The notes: generated by a model not told the origin, from the letters alone. DNA of 64,000 bases from Spongiihabitans sp963422685 (GCA_963422685.1 OY730442.1:1488001-1552000), one strand, 5' to 3'. Positions 35,723 through 45,348 are shown, numbered from the stretch's first letter. Program-made: numbers and translations.

Positions 35723-37288
35723 ATGAATAATCGATCCGCCCCACCACTTCTGGAATTGCAGGGAATGACGAAATCCTTCCCCGGGGTGAAAGCCAATGAT
35801 GATGTAGACTTGAGGCTGAATGCGGGTGAAATACATGCCTTGCTGGGTGAAAACGGCGCGGGCAAATCAACCCTGGTAAAAATGATCTATGGTATTTTAA
35901 AGCCGGACAGCGGCCAGGTGTTCTGGCATGGCGAGCCGATCAATATTCACAACCCGGCCGCTGCCCGCAACTTGGGTATCACCATGGTATTCCAGCATTT
36001 TTCCTTGTTTGATTCTATGTCGGTTCTGGAAAATATTACATTGGGGATGGAACAGGGCATCGACAATGCCACGCTGGAAAAACAGGTTATCCATGTATCG
36101 AATCGCTATGGCCTGCCACTGGACCCGCATCGGCATGTCTACACGTTGTCGGTGGGCGAGCGGCAGCGCATTGAAATTATTCGTTGTTTGCTGCAAAACC
36201 CCCGGCTGTTGGTGATGGATGAGCCGACCTCGGTATTAACGCCCCAGGAAGTCAGGAAATTATTTGAAACCCTGAACCGATTATCCGACGAGGGCGTGGC
36301 CATACTCTATATCAGTCACAAGCTGGATGAAATCAAGGCCCTGTGCCAGACAGCCACCATATTGCGCGGTGGCAAAATTGTCGATTGTGTCGCAGTGGCC
36401 GGGGAAACCCCGCACAGCCTGGCGGCTAAAATGATGGGAGAAGAGCTGCAACCCGCCGCGAAAAAGGCGGATCGAAGATTCGGCGACATTCGCCTGGACA
36501 TTCAAAATCTGAACCGACCCGCCAAAGATCAATTCAGCATCGCCCTGAAACGAATCAACCTTCAGGTTCGAGGCGGTGAAATTGTCGGTATCGCCGGCGT
36601 GGCTGGTAATGGGCAGGACGAATTGTTGAAAGCGTTAAATGGCGAAGATGTGTGTGTCCGTGCCGGGGCAATAAAAATAGACGATCAGCCCTGCGCTGAC
36701 CAGGGCCCCAATCCGCGCCGGGCGCTGGGGATGGCCTCTATCCCCGAAGAAAGGCTGGGGCATGGCGCCGTGCCGGCCATGAGTCTGGTGGATAACGGGT
36801 TGCTGACTGCATTCCAGCGCCTTGATCTGTTGCAATTCGGGTTCATTGGGCAGGATACGAGTCGTACATTTTGTAATAAAGTTGTGGCAGATTTTGACGT
36901 TATATCCAATGGAATATCGGCCCAGGCCAGCAGCCTGTCCGGCGGCAATCTGCAAAAATTCATAGTCGGCAGGGAAATCAGCCAGATTCCCAGTGTGCTC
37001 GTGGTCTCCCAGCCTACCTGGGGCGTGGATGCCGGGGCGGCACAAACCATTCATAACGCATTGCGCAATCTTGCCGATATGGGCAGCGCGATTTTGGTCA
37101 TCTCCCAGGATCTGGACGAACTTATGACCATCAGCGATCGTATTGCCGCTATATGCGCCGGTTCATTATCGGCCGCCGCCCCGACTGCGGAAATCACCGT
37201 TGAACAACTGGGCCTGATGATGGCCGGCGTGGGAAATAATAGCGTCGACAATGCCGAATCGTCGTCCCCCGAAGCACGGGTGCATTAA
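35723..37288 (+). CDS. BMP-type purine/nucleoside ABC transporter, ATP-binding protein
   Basis: A 521-residue double ATPase of the sugar/nucleoside class. The first cassette carries Walker A LLGENGAGKSTLVKM, the Q-loop FQHFSLF, signature LSVGERQRIEIIR and Walker B LLVMDEPTSVL. The second carries a degenerate Walker A (GIAGVAGNGQDELLKAL), signature LSGGNLQKFIVGREI, and a Walker B with Ser-Gln in place of Asp-Glu (VLVVSQPTWGVD). That degeneracy is usual for this family. Codons TTG TTG precede the ATG chosen. It is the first gene of a four-gene transporter operon. Confidence 0.94.
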   Translation: MNNRSAPPLLELQGMTKSFPGVKANDDVDLRLNAGEIHALLGENGAGKSTLVKMIYGILKPDSGQVFWHGEPINIHNPAAARNLGITMVFQHFSLFDSMSVLENITLGMEQGIDNATLEKQVIHVSNRYGLPLDPHRHVYTLSVGERQRIEIIRCLLQNPRLLVMDEPTSVLTPQEVRKLFETLNRLSDEGVAILYISHKLDEIKALCQTATILRGGKIVDCVAVAGETPHSLAAKMMGEELQPAAKKADRRFGDIRLDIQNLNRPAKDQFSIALKRINLQVRGGEIVGIAGVAGNGQDELLKALNGEDVCVRAGAIKIDDQPCADQGPNPRRALGMASIPEERLGHGAVPAMSLVDNGLLTAFQRLDLLQFGFIGQDTSRTFCNKVVADFDVISNGISAQASSLSGGNLQKFIVGREISQIPSVLVVSQPTWGVDAGAAQTIHNALRNLADMGSAILVISQDLDELMTISDRIAAICAGSLSAAAPTAEITVEQLGLMMAGVGNNSVDNAESSSPEARVH

Positions 37289-37290
37289 TC

Positions 37291-38385
37291 ATGCTTTTCT
37301 CTCTGGTCAAGCGAGCCGAATATTCCAGAACCATGGTGTATGTATCACCGCTTATCGCTTTGGTGTTGACGCTGATATCCGGAATAATCATGTTTCAGGT
37401 CATGGGCGCGGACCCGGCGAAAGCGTTATACGCATTTTTCGCCGAGCCGATCAGCACCAAATACGGCTGGGCAGAACTCGGCGTAAAAGCAACGCCGCTG
37501 ATATTGATTGGGGTGGCGCTGTCCGTCGGCTTTCGGGCGGGGGTGTGGAATATCGGTGCGGAAGGTCAGCTTACCTTGGGGGCAATTTGCGGCGGCGGGG
37601 TGGCGCTGTGGTTTTACCAGGTTGATTCGGCATTTGTTTTACCTTTGATGATCATCGCCGGTGCGCTCGGCGGGATGTTGTGGGCGGCGATTCCGGCATT
37701 TTTAAAAACCCGCTTCAACGCCAACGAAATTTTGACCAGCCTGATGCTGTCCTATGTGGCCATTTTATTGCTAAGCCTGCTGGTGCATGGCCCATGGCGT
37801 GACCCGGACGGGTTTAATTTTCCAGAATCGCGCATATTCAGCAACTCGGCCACTCTGCCGGTTATCTGGCCGGGAACACGACTGCATCTTGGTTGGCTGA
37901 TTACCGTGGCTGCGGTAATCACGGTGTGGGTGATTATGTCCAAAACCATAATCGGCTTTCAGGTCAATGTCATAGGACAGGCGCCTCAGGCAGGACGACA
38001 CGCCGGATTCAGCGTAAAACGAATGATCTGGTTTAGTTTGCTGCTGGGCGGTGCCATGGCGGGGCTGGCCGGAATGATCGAGGTTTCCGGCCCGATTGGC
38101 CAATTATCGCCAAGCATTTCTCCGGGTTACGGCTTTACTGCAATCATCGTGGCGTTTGTCGGGCGATTGCACCCGGTGGGTGTGTTGTTTGCCGGGCTGG
38201 TGATTGCGCTGTCCTATCTGGGCGGAGAATCGGCGCAGATTACAATGAATTTACCCCTCGCGGTCACCGGCGTGTTCCAGGGGATGCTGCTGTTCTTTTT
38301 ATTGGCATGCGATGTATTAGTCGCCTACCGCCTGAAATTTGATTCTCCGTTTACCTCCCCTGCCCGGGGTCGCCAGCATGTATGA
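37291..38385 (+). CDS. BMP-type ABC transporter permease 1
   Basis: A 364-residue inner-membrane permease with about eight to ten helices. Family marks are VALSVGFRAGVWNIGAEGQLTLGAI, ANEILTSLMLSYVAILLL and FVGRLHPVGVLFAGLVIALSYLG. It pairs with the second permease to carry nucleosides or nucleobases. It follows the ATPase by 2 bases and overlaps the next permease by 8 bases. Confidence 0.93.
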   Translation: MLFSLVKRAEYSRTMVYVSPLIALVLTLISGIIMFQVMGADPAKALYAFFAEPISTKYGWAELGVKATPLILIGVALSVGFRAGVWNIGAEGQLTLGAICGGGVALWFYQVDSAFVLPLMIIAGALGGMLWAAIPAFLKTRFNANEILTSLMLSYVAILLLSLLVHGPWRDPDGFNFPESRIFSNSATLPVIWPGTRLHLGWLITVAAVITVWVIMSKTIIGFQVNVIGQAPQAGRHAGFSVKRMIWFSLLLGGAMAGLAGMIEVSGPIGQLSPSISPGYGFTAIIVAFVGRLHPVGVLFAGLVIALSYLGGESAQITMNLPLAVTGVFQGMLLFFLLACDVLVAYRLKFDSPFTSPARGRQHV

Positions 38386-39301
38386 AATCACCATCGCCGC
38401 ACTCCTGACCATCATCACTGCGGCCACTCCGCTGGTTTATGCCGCCATTGGCGAGATGATTGCCGAGAAATCCGGGGTGCTGAATCTGGGTGTGGAGGGC
38501 ATGATTCTGGTCGGCGCCGTGTGTGGATTCGCCACGGTGCATTTTAGCGGCAGCGCAACCCTGGCAATCCTGGTCGGGTTGGTCGCGGGCGCGGGCTTGT
38601 CTTTGATATTTGCTGTGCTGGTGCTCGGGTTTCAGGCCACCCAGGTTGCCACTGGCCTGGCGCTGACAATTTTCGGCGTCGGTGTGAGCGCCTTGCTTGG
38701 CCAGGACCTGGTTGGGATTGCGTACGACGGGCTGCCAAAAATCTCCATACCGCTGTTGTCATCGCTCCCCCTGTTCGGGACACTATTGTTCGCCCACGAT
38801 ATAATGGTGTACGGCTCTTTCATTCTGGTGATTGCGACCGCCTGGTTCCTCAGGCGCACCCGGGCAGGATTGATACTGCGCGCGGTGGGCGATTCCCACG
38901 ATGCCGCCCACGCGATTGGTTATCCGGTTATCAGAATTCGATATATGGCCATTTTGTTTGGCGGCGCCATGGCGGGATTGTCCGGCGCCTATTTGTCGTT
39001 GGCCTATTCGCCGCTGTGGATTGAAAACATGAGCGCAGGCCGGGGGTGGATAGCCCTGGCGCTGGTGGTTTTTGCCACCTGGCGGCCATGGCGGGTATTG
39101 GTCGGCGCCTATCTGTTTGGTGGTATCACCATACTGCAATTACATGCCCAGGCCCTTGGCGTCGGTGTGCCGGCCCAGGTTATGTCCATGCTGCCCTACC
39201 TGGCCACCATTGTGGTGCTGGTTATGATTTCCCGGGATAACAATAAAATCAAGCTGAACGCGCCCGCGTGTATCGGAAAGCCTTTTCATCCGACCTCATA
39301 A
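38378..39301 (+). CDS. BMP-type ABC transporter permease 2
   Basis: A 307-residue permease starting at MYEITIAALLTIITAATPLVYAAIGE; the frame is open further upstream but overlaps permease 1. Diagnostic segments are EKSGVLNLGVEGMILVGAV, GLALTIFGVGVSALLGQ and AGRGWIALALVVFATWRP. The two permeases have the unequal sizes typical of nucleoside importers with a BMP receptor. Confidence 0.94.
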   Translation: MYEITIAALLTIITAATPLVYAAIGEMIAEKSGVLNLGVEGMILVGAVCGFATVHFSGSATLAILVGLVAGAGLSLIFAVLVLGFQATQVATGLALTIFGVGVSALLGQDLVGIAYDGLPKISIPLLSSLPLFGTLLFAHDIMVYGSFILVIATAWFLRRTRAGLILRAVGDSHDAAHAIGYPVIRIRYMAILFGGAMAGLSGAYLSLAYSPLWIENMSAGRGWIALALVVFATWRPWRVLVGAYLFGGITILQLHAQALGVGVPAQVMSMLPYLATIVVLVMISRDNNKIKLNAPACIGKPFHPTS

Positions 39302-39368
39302 ACGTTTATTATGAATTGTCGGGTTAAAACCATTCACTAAAACACACTTAAATTGAGGAGTAAATATT

Positions 39369-40442
39369 ATGAAAAGCAATATCATGCAAAAACTGGCTGC
39401 CGTTCTGGCTGCCGCCATGCTGTTCGCAGCCACCCTGGCTAATGCCGAGGAGGGCGCGGTTGGATTCGTCTACGTTGGCCCGGTAGGTGACCATGGCTGG
39501 ACCTATCGCCACGACCTTGGCCGACAGGCCGTAGAGAAGGCGTTGGGGGTCAAAACCACTTTTGTCGAAAGCGTGCCCGAAGGCGCTGATGCGGAGCGGG
39601 TGATTCGCAAACTGGCCAGCAGCGGTCATTCTGTGATTTTTACCACGTCATTCGGGTATATGAATCCCACGGCTAAAGTCGCGGCCCAGTTTCCCGATGT
39701 GAAATTTGAACACGCCACCGGGTACAAACGAGCGGAGAACCTGAGCACGTATTCGGCGCGATTCTATGAAGGTCGCGCGGTGCTTGGAACCATTGCCGGG
39801 CATCTGAGCAAAACCGGCGTAGTGGGATATATTGCTTCATTTCCCATTCCCGAAGTGGTGCGGGGGATCAACGCATTTATTCTGGCGATGCGAAAAGTGA
39901 ATCCCGATGCCGTGGTTAAAGTGGTCTGGGTGAACTCCTGGTACGACCCGGGCAAGGAAGGGGATGCAGCCAAGGCATTGATCGATCAGGGCGCTGACAT
40001 TATCACCCAGCATACCGACTCACCGGCACCGCTTCAGGTTGCCGAGCAGCGCGGCGTACATGGATTTGGTCAGGCATCGGACATGAGTGCTTTCGCGCCC
40101 AACGCGCAATTAACCTCAATTATCGATGACTGGAATCCGTACTACATCGCGCGCGTTAAAGCCGCTATGGACGGCACCTGGGAATCCACGGATACCTGGG
40201 ATGGATTAAAACAGGGCATGGTTGGGATTGCCCCTTACGGCGATGCCGTGCCTGCGGATGTGCGCGCCGCCGCCGATGCGGTAAAGGCGTCGATAATTGA
40301 TGGCTCATTCCATCCGTTTCAAGGCCCGATCAATAATCAGGCCGGAGAGCAGGTGGTCGCCGCAGGTGAAACCCTGGATGACGGTGCATTGCTCGGTATG
40401 GACTGGTACGTCGAAGGGGTTCAAGGCGAATCAGGACAGTAA
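39369..40442 (+). CDS. BMP-family periplasmic purine/nucleoside receptor
   Basis: A 357-residue substrate-binding protein with a cleavable signal (LAAVLAAAMLFAATLANAEE) and the BMP/Med fold: VGFVYVGPVGDHGWTYRHDLGR, FTTSFGYMNPTAKVAAQFPDVKFEHATGYKR, VGYIASFPIPEVVRGINAF, WVNSWYDPGKE and ITQHTDSPAPLQVAEQ. A GAGGAG ribosome site lies 8 bases upstream. It is last in the ABC operon and is followed by an intrinsic terminator. Purine or nucleoside uptake is inferred from the family and the surrounding genes. Confidence 0.94.
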   Translation: MKSNIMQKLAAVLAAAMLFAATLANAEEGAVGFVYVGPVGDHGWTYRHDLGRQAVEKALGVKTTFVESVPEGADAERVIRKLASSGHSVIFTTSFGYMNPTAKVAAQFPDVKFEHATGYKRAENLSTYSARFYEGRAVLGTIAGHLSKTGVVGYIASFPIPEVVRGINAFILAMRKVNPDAVVKVVWVNSWYDPGKEGDAAKALIDQGADIITQHTDSPAPLQVAEQRGVHGFGQASDMSAFAPNAQLTSIIDDWNPYYIARVKAAMDGTWESTDTWDGLKQGMVGIAPYGDAVPADVRAAADAVKASIIDGSFHPFQGPINNQAGEQVVAAGETLDDGALLGMDWYVEGVQGESGQ

Positions 40443-40463
40443 CTTTATTTCCGGGAACTTGTC

Positions 40464-40490
40464 AAAGCCTCTCTTTAACTGAGAGGCTTT
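40464..40490 (+). terminator. Intrinsic terminator after the ABC receptor gene
   Basis: A perfect 10-bp stem (AAAGCCTCTC / GAGAGGCTTT) with a 7-base loop is followed by TTGTTTTTTATTT. It lies only 20 bases before the start of the RutR-like regulator, so regulator transcription must come from readthrough or from a promoter overlapping this hairpin. Confidence 0.9.
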
Positions 40491-40510
40491 TTGTTTTTTA
40501 TTTATGGCAA

Positions 40511-41137
40511 ATGTCCGAGAAAATCAGAAAAATCACTTCTCTCGGCGCAGAGAAAAAGCGGGAAATTCTGCAAGCTGCGGAAAAGGAGTTTGAAAAATAC
40601 AGTTATAACGGCGCCAGGATGCAGCGTATCGCGGACAAAGCCGGGGTGCCGAAGGCCAATGTGCATTACTACTTTCGCAGCAAACGGATTTTATATAATG
40701 CCGTTTTGGAAGAAGTGGTGCTGCTGTGGAACCAGACATTTGAAACCTTGAATGCTGAGGATGATCCCAGGCGGGTGCTGAGCGAATTTGTGCAGAAAAA
40801 AGTCGAATTCACCCGACTCTATCCCGAAGCCACCCGCATATTCACCAGCGAGATACTGCATGGCGGGCCGCATTTAAGCGAGCAGCTCAATGAACAGATG
40901 AGCGAATGGACCCGGGAACGTGCGGCGATGATCGCGAAATGGGTCTATTCAGGCAGGATCGCGGCCATAGATCCGTATCATTTAATCTTCATGATCTGGT
41001 CAAGCACGCAGCATTTCGCCCAGTCCGAACTGCAAATAAAATCCGTGTACCAAAAGCAAAAGTTGCATAAAAAAGACTTCGATGACCAGGGCGCGTCACT
41101 GACCACCATGGTGATGCGTATCTGTGGTCTGGAATAG
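40511..41137 (+). CDS. RutR-like TetR-family regulator
   Basis: A 208-residue repressor. The N-terminal TetR helix-turn-helix is KKREILQAAEKEFEKYSYNGARMQRIADKAGVPKANVHYYFRSKRILYNAVLEEV. The C-terminal ligand domain resembles E. coli RutR (RVLSEFVQKKVEFTRLYPEATRIFTSEILHGGPHL). RutR senses uracil or thymine and controls pyrimidine and purine catabolism. The three RutR-type palindromes in this window suggest this protein governs the purine genes; whether the ligand is a pyrimidine or a purine is unknown. The urate hydroxylase gene follows 16 bases downstream. Confidence 0.9.
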   Translation: MSEKIRKITSLGAEKKREILQAAEKEFEKYSYNGARMQRIADKAGVPKANVHYYFRSKRILYNAVLEEVVLLWNQTFETLNAEDDPRRVLSEFVQKKVEFTRLYPEATRIFTSEILHGGPHLSEQLNEQMSEWTRERAAMIAKWVYSGRIAAIDPYHLIFMIWSSTQHFAQSELQIKSVYQKQKLHKKDFDDQGASLTTMVMRICGLE

Positions 41138-41153
41138 ACATTGAACCGCCCGA

Positions 41154-42371
41154 ATGATTGAAGCGCACCTGTACGAATGGACCAATCTGCTGATACGCTG
41201 GATTCATTTTATTGTGGGCGTGGCCTGGATCGGGGCGTCGTTTTACTTTAACTGGCTGGAAAAGCACCTGAATAGAAACCCGCCACAGGATCAGGGCATT
41301 GCCGGCAATCTCTGGGCGATTCACGGCGGCGGGTTTTACCGTCTTGAGAAATTCAAAGTGGGCCCGGATGAAATGCCGGCCGAACTGCACTGGTTTAAAT
41401 GGGAGGCATACACCACCTGGTTAAGCGGCATTACCCTGCTGGTTATCGTCTATTATTTTAACGCGCAACTGTATCTGATTGATCCGGGCATAAAAGCGCT
41501 TTCAACCCCCGAAGCGATCATCATCGCGATAGTGGCGGTATTGGCTTCCTGGTTTATCTACGACGGGCTTTGTCGATCCCCGCTGCGCAAATCAACCCTG
41601 TTACTGGGCGCCGCCATCGTCGTCTATCTGGCCTTGCTGGCATACTTTTTAAGCGGCGTGTTCAGCGGGCGAGGCGCCTATATCCATGTCGGCGCCGCGA
41701 TTGGCACGATGATGGTTGGCAATGTGTTTTTCGTCATCATCCCGGCCCAGAAAGAGATGGTCGCGGCGTTGTCCCGGCGCCGGGCCATAGATCCGTCTTT
41801 TGGTGCGAATGGCTTGCTGCGCTCGTCCCACAATAATTATCTGACCCTGCCGGTACTGTTCATCATGATCAGCAGTCATTTTCCGGCCACCTATGGCAGT
41901 GGCTGGAATTGGTTGATTCTCATTGTGGTTTCCTTAATCAGCGTTATGGTGCGGCATTATTTTAATATTCGCCATCTGGCCAGGTCGCTGTGGTGGATAT
42001 TGCCGGGTGCATTTTTGGCCATGGTGGTGGTCATGTGGGTGACGCTGCCGCCGGTATCTCGGGTCTCCAGCGTGGCCGAAAAAGTCGGCGTTGATATTTA
42101 TCCGATTATCCGGCAGCGCTGCACAGTCTGTCATTCCGGATCGCCGACTCAGCCCGGATTCGCCGCACCGCCCGCCGGGCTGGTATTGGACAGCCTGGAG
42201 CAGGCGGAAATAAATGCGCATCGAATTTACCAGTCGGCAGTGCTGACCCAGGCCATGCCCATCGGAAATTTGACGCAAATGACCCAGACAGAAAGGGACG
42301 CGCTCGGCGTTTGGTACCGATCAATGCCCGCTGGACCATCAGCGGATGTTAAAGGCATTCAAGACCAGTGA
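41154..42371 (+). CDS. puuD: Urate hydroxylase PuuD with cytochrome c domain
   Basis: A 405-residue membrane protein that oxidises urate to 5-hydroxyisourate. The first 300 residues hold eight or so helices of the urate-oxidase N-terminal family (LIRWIHFIVGVAWIGASFYFNWLE, HWFKWEAYTTWLSG, MMVGNVFFVIIPAQKEMV). The periplasmic C-terminus is a cytochrome c domain with heme-binding CTVCH and the axial Met probably in TQAMPIGN. It feeds electrons to respiration rather than making hydrogen peroxide. It overlaps puuE by four bases (ATGA). Confidence 0.95.
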   Translation: MIEAHLYEWTNLLIRWIHFIVGVAWIGASFYFNWLEKHLNRNPPQDQGIAGNLWAIHGGGFYRLEKFKVGPDEMPAELHWFKWEAYTTWLSGITLLVIVYYFNAQLYLIDPGIKALSTPEAIIIAIVAVLASWFIYDGLCRSPLRKSTLLLGAAIVVYLALLAYFLSGVFSGRGAYIHVGAAIGTMMVGNVFFVIIPAQKEMVAALSRRRAIDPSFGANGLLRSSHNNYLTLPVLFIMISSHFPATYGSGWNWLILIVVSLISVMVRHYFNIRHLARSLWWILPGAFLAMVVVMWVTLPPVSRVSSVAEKVGVDIYPIIRQRCTVCHSGSPTQPGFAAPPAGLVLDSLEQAEINAHRIYQSAVLTQAMPIGNLTQMTQTERDALGVWYRSMPAGPSADVKGIQDQ

Positions 42372-43276
42372 ACTATCCCAGAGATATGATTGGCTACGGC
42401 CAGCAGACACCCCGGCCGCGATGGCCGAACAACGCCAGGCTGGCGGTGCAGTTCGTGGTGAATTATGAAGAAGGCGGAGAGAATAATGTGTTGCACGGCG
42501 ATGTTGGTTCGGAGGCATTTCTTTCCGAGATAGCAGGCGCCCGGTCGTATCGGGGTGTCCGGCACATGAACATGGAGTCGATCTATGAATTTGGCAGCCG
42601 GGCGGGTTTCTGGAGATTGCACCGGATATTTGCGCAGCGCCAGATCCCGGTTACGGTATTCGCCGTGGCCATGGCCATGCAAAGAAATCAAGCCGCTGTC
42701 GAGGCAATGCGCAAAAGCAACTGGGAAATCGCCAGTCATGGTTATCGCTGGATTGATTATCAATATGTCCCGGAGCATGTGGAAATCGAGCACCTGGAAA
42801 AGGCCGTCGAGATCCATGGATCGGTAACCGGACAACGGCCCGAAGGATACTATTTGGGCCGAACCAGCCCCAATACGCATCGAATAACCGCAGACTACGG
42901 CGGTTTTGTGTACAGCGCGGACAGCTACGCCGATGAATTACCGTACTGGATGACAGGCTACAGTAATCCGTTGCTCATGGTGCCCTATACACTGGATGCA
43001 AATGATATGCGGTTTGCCACGCCTCAGGGGTTCAACTGCGGAGAGCAGTTTTTCAGTTACCTGAAAGACACGTTCGACTGCCTTTACCGGGAAGGACGCA
43101 GTTTACCGAAAATGATGTCGGTGGGTTTGCACTGCCGCCTGGCGGGTCGTCCTGGCCGGGCGGCGGCGCTGGCGCGGTTTCTGGACTATATCCTTGGACA
43201 GGACCGCGTATGGCTGGCGCGCCGCATCGATATCGCGCACCATTGGAGAACGCACTTCCCCATGACTGATTCATGA
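42368..43276 (+). CDS. puuE: Allantoinase PuuE (polysaccharide-deacetylase fold)
   Basis: A 302-residue metal-independent allantoinase that opens allantoin to allantoate. It begins NYPRDMIGYGQQTPRPRWPN, continues AVQFVVNYEEGGENN, and has the NodB-like segments NMESIYEFGSRAGFWRLHRIF, ASHGYRWIDYQ, GRTSPNTHRI and MMSVGLHCRLAGRPGRAAAL. It overlaps both puuD and the allantoicase gene by ATGA, so the three are translationally coupled. Confidence 0.95.
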   Translation: MNYPRDMIGYGQQTPRPRWPNNARLAVQFVVNYEEGGENNVLHGDVGSEAFLSEIAGARSYRGVRHMNMESIYEFGSRAGFWRLHRIFAQRQIPVTVFAVAMAMQRNQAAVEAMRKSNWEIASHGYRWIDYQYVPEHVEIEHLEKAVEIHGSVTGQRPEGYYLGRTSPNTHRITADYGGFVYSADSYADELPYWMTGYSNPLLMVPYTLDANDMRFATPQGFNCGEQFFSYLKDTFDCLYREGRSLPKMMSVGLHCRLAGRPGRAAALARFLDYILGQDRVWLARRIDIAHHWRTHFPMTDS

Positions 43277-44262
43277 ATAATTTTTCCAGCCGCTGGGCTA
43301 ATCTGGCATCAGCCGGATTGGGCGCCACTGCGGTTTCCTGCTCGGATGATTTTTTCGCTCCCATGGCACGGATGCTCAAAGACGAATCCCCGGTATTTAT
43401 CGATGGCAAATTCGATGATCATGGCAAGTGGATGGATGGATGGGAATCGCGCAGAAAACGCGGCCCGGGCAACGATTGGTGTATTGTAAAATTGGCCCGG
43501 CCCGGGGTGATCCATGGGATTGAAATAGATACCACGCATTTCACCGGAAATTATCCCCCTGCCGCATCCATCGATGGCTGTTCGTTTGACGGCGACAATC
43601 CCGATGGCAGGGTCAAATGGACGGAGCTGATCCCGCAATGCGCCCTTGACGGAGATTGTCAGCATCAATACCCGGTCAGCGCAGCGGTCGTCTATACCCA
43701 CGTTCGTGTCAATATTTATCCAGACGGCGGAATCGCCAGACTGCGGGTTTATGCTGAGCCGAAAGTATACTGGGAGCAAATACCCGAAGGAGAGCTGGTT
43801 GACATCGCCGCATCGCTTAACGGCGGTGTTGCCCTTGCTTGCAGCGATGAGCATTATGGGTCAATTGGTTATTTGCTCGCACCGGGCCGGGGGGTGAACA
43901 TGGGCGATGGCTGGGAAACCCGCCGCCGCCGCCAGCCGGGAAACGACTGGGTGGTGATCGCATTGGCCAGAGCCGGTAAAATCAAACGCATTGAAATCGA
44001 TACCGCGCATTTCAAGGGAAATTATCCGGATCAATGCAGCGTCCAGGGGGCATGCCTTGAACTGGTTAATCTCAACTCTATCGAAGCCGACAGCGAAAGC
44101 TGGCGCGAGATCCTGCCGCATGTAAAGCTGGAAGCGGATCAGGAACACAGGTTCGTGGATGAAATTGCAAGCGCAGGCCGGGTGACGCATATTCGGCTGA
44201 ATATCTATCCCGATGGCGGGCTTAGTCGCGTCCGGGTTTTTGCCGAAGTTAATCGTCGATAA
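43273..44262 (+). CDS. alc: Allantoicase
   Basis: A 329-residue enzyme that hydrolyses allantoate to ureidoglycolate and urea. It consists of two repeated jelly-roll halves: each carries a WESRRKRGPGNDW-like segment (residues about 57 and 216) and an HVRVNIYPDGGIARLRVYAE-like segment (about 145 and 309). The duplication and the DGWETRRRRQPGNDWVVI motif are diagnostic. Transcription is coupled with puuD-puuE, and the ureidoglycolate lyase gene follows 10 bases later. Confidence 0.96.
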   Translation: MNNFSSRWANLASAGLGATAVSCSDDFFAPMARMLKDESPVFIDGKFDDHGKWMDGWESRRKRGPGNDWCIVKLARPGVIHGIEIDTTHFTGNYPPAASIDGCSFDGDNPDGRVKWTELIPQCALDGDCQHQYPVSAAVVYTHVRVNIYPDGGIARLRVYAEPKVYWEQIPEGELVDIAASLNGGVALACSDEHYGSIGYLLAPGRGVNMGDGWETRRRRQPGNDWVVIALARAGKIKRIEIDTAHFKGNYPDQCSVQGACLELVNLNSIEADSESWREILPHVKLEADQEHRFVDEIASAGRVTHIRLNIYPDGGLSRVRVFAEVNRR

Positions 44263-44272
44263 CAGCAGCCTC

Positions 44273-44767
44273 ATGCAGCTTGTGCCCATGCCATTAACCC
44301 GGATGAATTTCAAGGAGTTCGGCGAAGTGATAGAGCTGGAAAATGCCCGGCAGCAGGTGATTAATAATGGACGCACAATCCGATTCCATGACCTGCTGAC
44401 CGTTGACGTGAATGATCAGGGCGGTTGGCCTCTGGTCAACGTGTTTCGCACGTCGCCATTGGATTTTCCCCATAAAGTCAGCGTTATGGAGCGCCATCCA
44501 CTAGGCAGCCAGGGATTTATACCGATGGACACCCGGCCTTTTCTGGTTCTGGTCGGGCGCGGCGTGGAAAAATTATCTGTGGATGACCTGAGTTTGTTTG
44601 TGACCAACGGCCGGCAGGGCATAAATCTGAAAAAAAACACCTGGCACCATTTTCAGATGGTGTTGAACGGTCCCCAGGATTTCATCGTGATTGACCGCGG
44701 CGGCGGTGATAATCTTGAAGAAACTACCGTAACAGGCGATGTGTGGATAGCCCGGGTATGCGATTAG
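44273..44767 (+). CDS. allA: Ureidoglycolate lyase
   Basis: A 164-residue cupin-like enzyme that splits ureidoglycolate into glyoxylate and urea. Motifs are LTRMNFKEFGEVIE, RFHDLLTVD, NVFRTSPLDFPHKVSVMERHPLGSQGFIP and RGVEKLSVDDLSLFVTNGRQGINLKKNTWHHF, then FIVIDRGG. The frame is open to 44213 inside allantoicase, but the ATG at 44273 fits the family. The released glyoxylate can be used by malate synthase G encoded at 45998. Confidence 0.96.
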   Translation: MQLVPMPLTRMNFKEFGEVIELENARQQVINNGRTIRFHDLLTVDVNDQGGWPLVNVFRTSPLDFPHKVSVMERHPLGSQGFIPMDTRPFLVLVGRGVEKLSVDDLSLFVTNGRQGINLKKNTWHHFQMVLNGPQDFIVIDRGGGDNLEETTVTGDVWIARVCD

Positions 44768-45250
44768 GCAGTCTGCGCCGAAATAAAATCTATACAATAT
44801 TCAATATTGATATGAAAATCGTTGAATACAACCTTACCGTCCGACTGGATAACGATAATCCAGGGCGTGCCGCCAGTGCGATCGTTTTTCATGATTTGCG
44901 GTGCATGTTCGCCAGCGGGATTCCCGGCGTCGTGCCCCATGGGAATTGGCAGTTCATACTGTAGCGGTAGCTTCCTGATCGCATCCGGGGTGTTGCCGGA
45001 AAATCCTTCAAATACGGTCTGAACCGCAGCGATAGAAAATTCCGGGTGATCCGGGAATCGGGTTGCCAGGGTTTTCAGCGATGGAAATCCATGGGAATGG
45101 CAGCCCGCGCACCAGGCCTGGAAGCAATACAGACAGACCCATTTTCCACGTTGATGGCGAATCGAATAATTGGAGATTGCCCTCCCTGTCGACCCAGCAG
45201 TCCAGCGAGATTTCCGGCGCGGCATGACCGACAATGCCATGTCGTATCAC
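44764..45250 (-). pseudogene. Thioredoxin/redoxin-like gene with one frameshift
   Basis: The first 27 codons (GTG start at 45250; HGIVGHAAPEISLDCWVDREGN) and the remaining 140 codons (YSIRHQRGKWVCLYCFQAW, CAGCHSHGFPSLKTL, TGGTPWIIVIQSDGKVVFNDF) belong to one redoxin-like protein. They lie in different frames, with the shift near 45179. The active site is Cys-Ala-Gly-Cys. The downstream part looks otherwise intact, so this may be a very recent mutation or a sequencing error. No signal peptide is visible. It is convergent with the ureidoglycolate lyase gene, and their ends overlap. Confidence 0.75.
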
Positions 45251-45348
45251 TTTGGGTAAACACCTGATCTGGCGCCATGGCCGGGAGCGCGAAAATTGGG
45301 CTGGCGTGGGAAATAACGTTTATGAATCACAAGAATGCCAAATATTAG

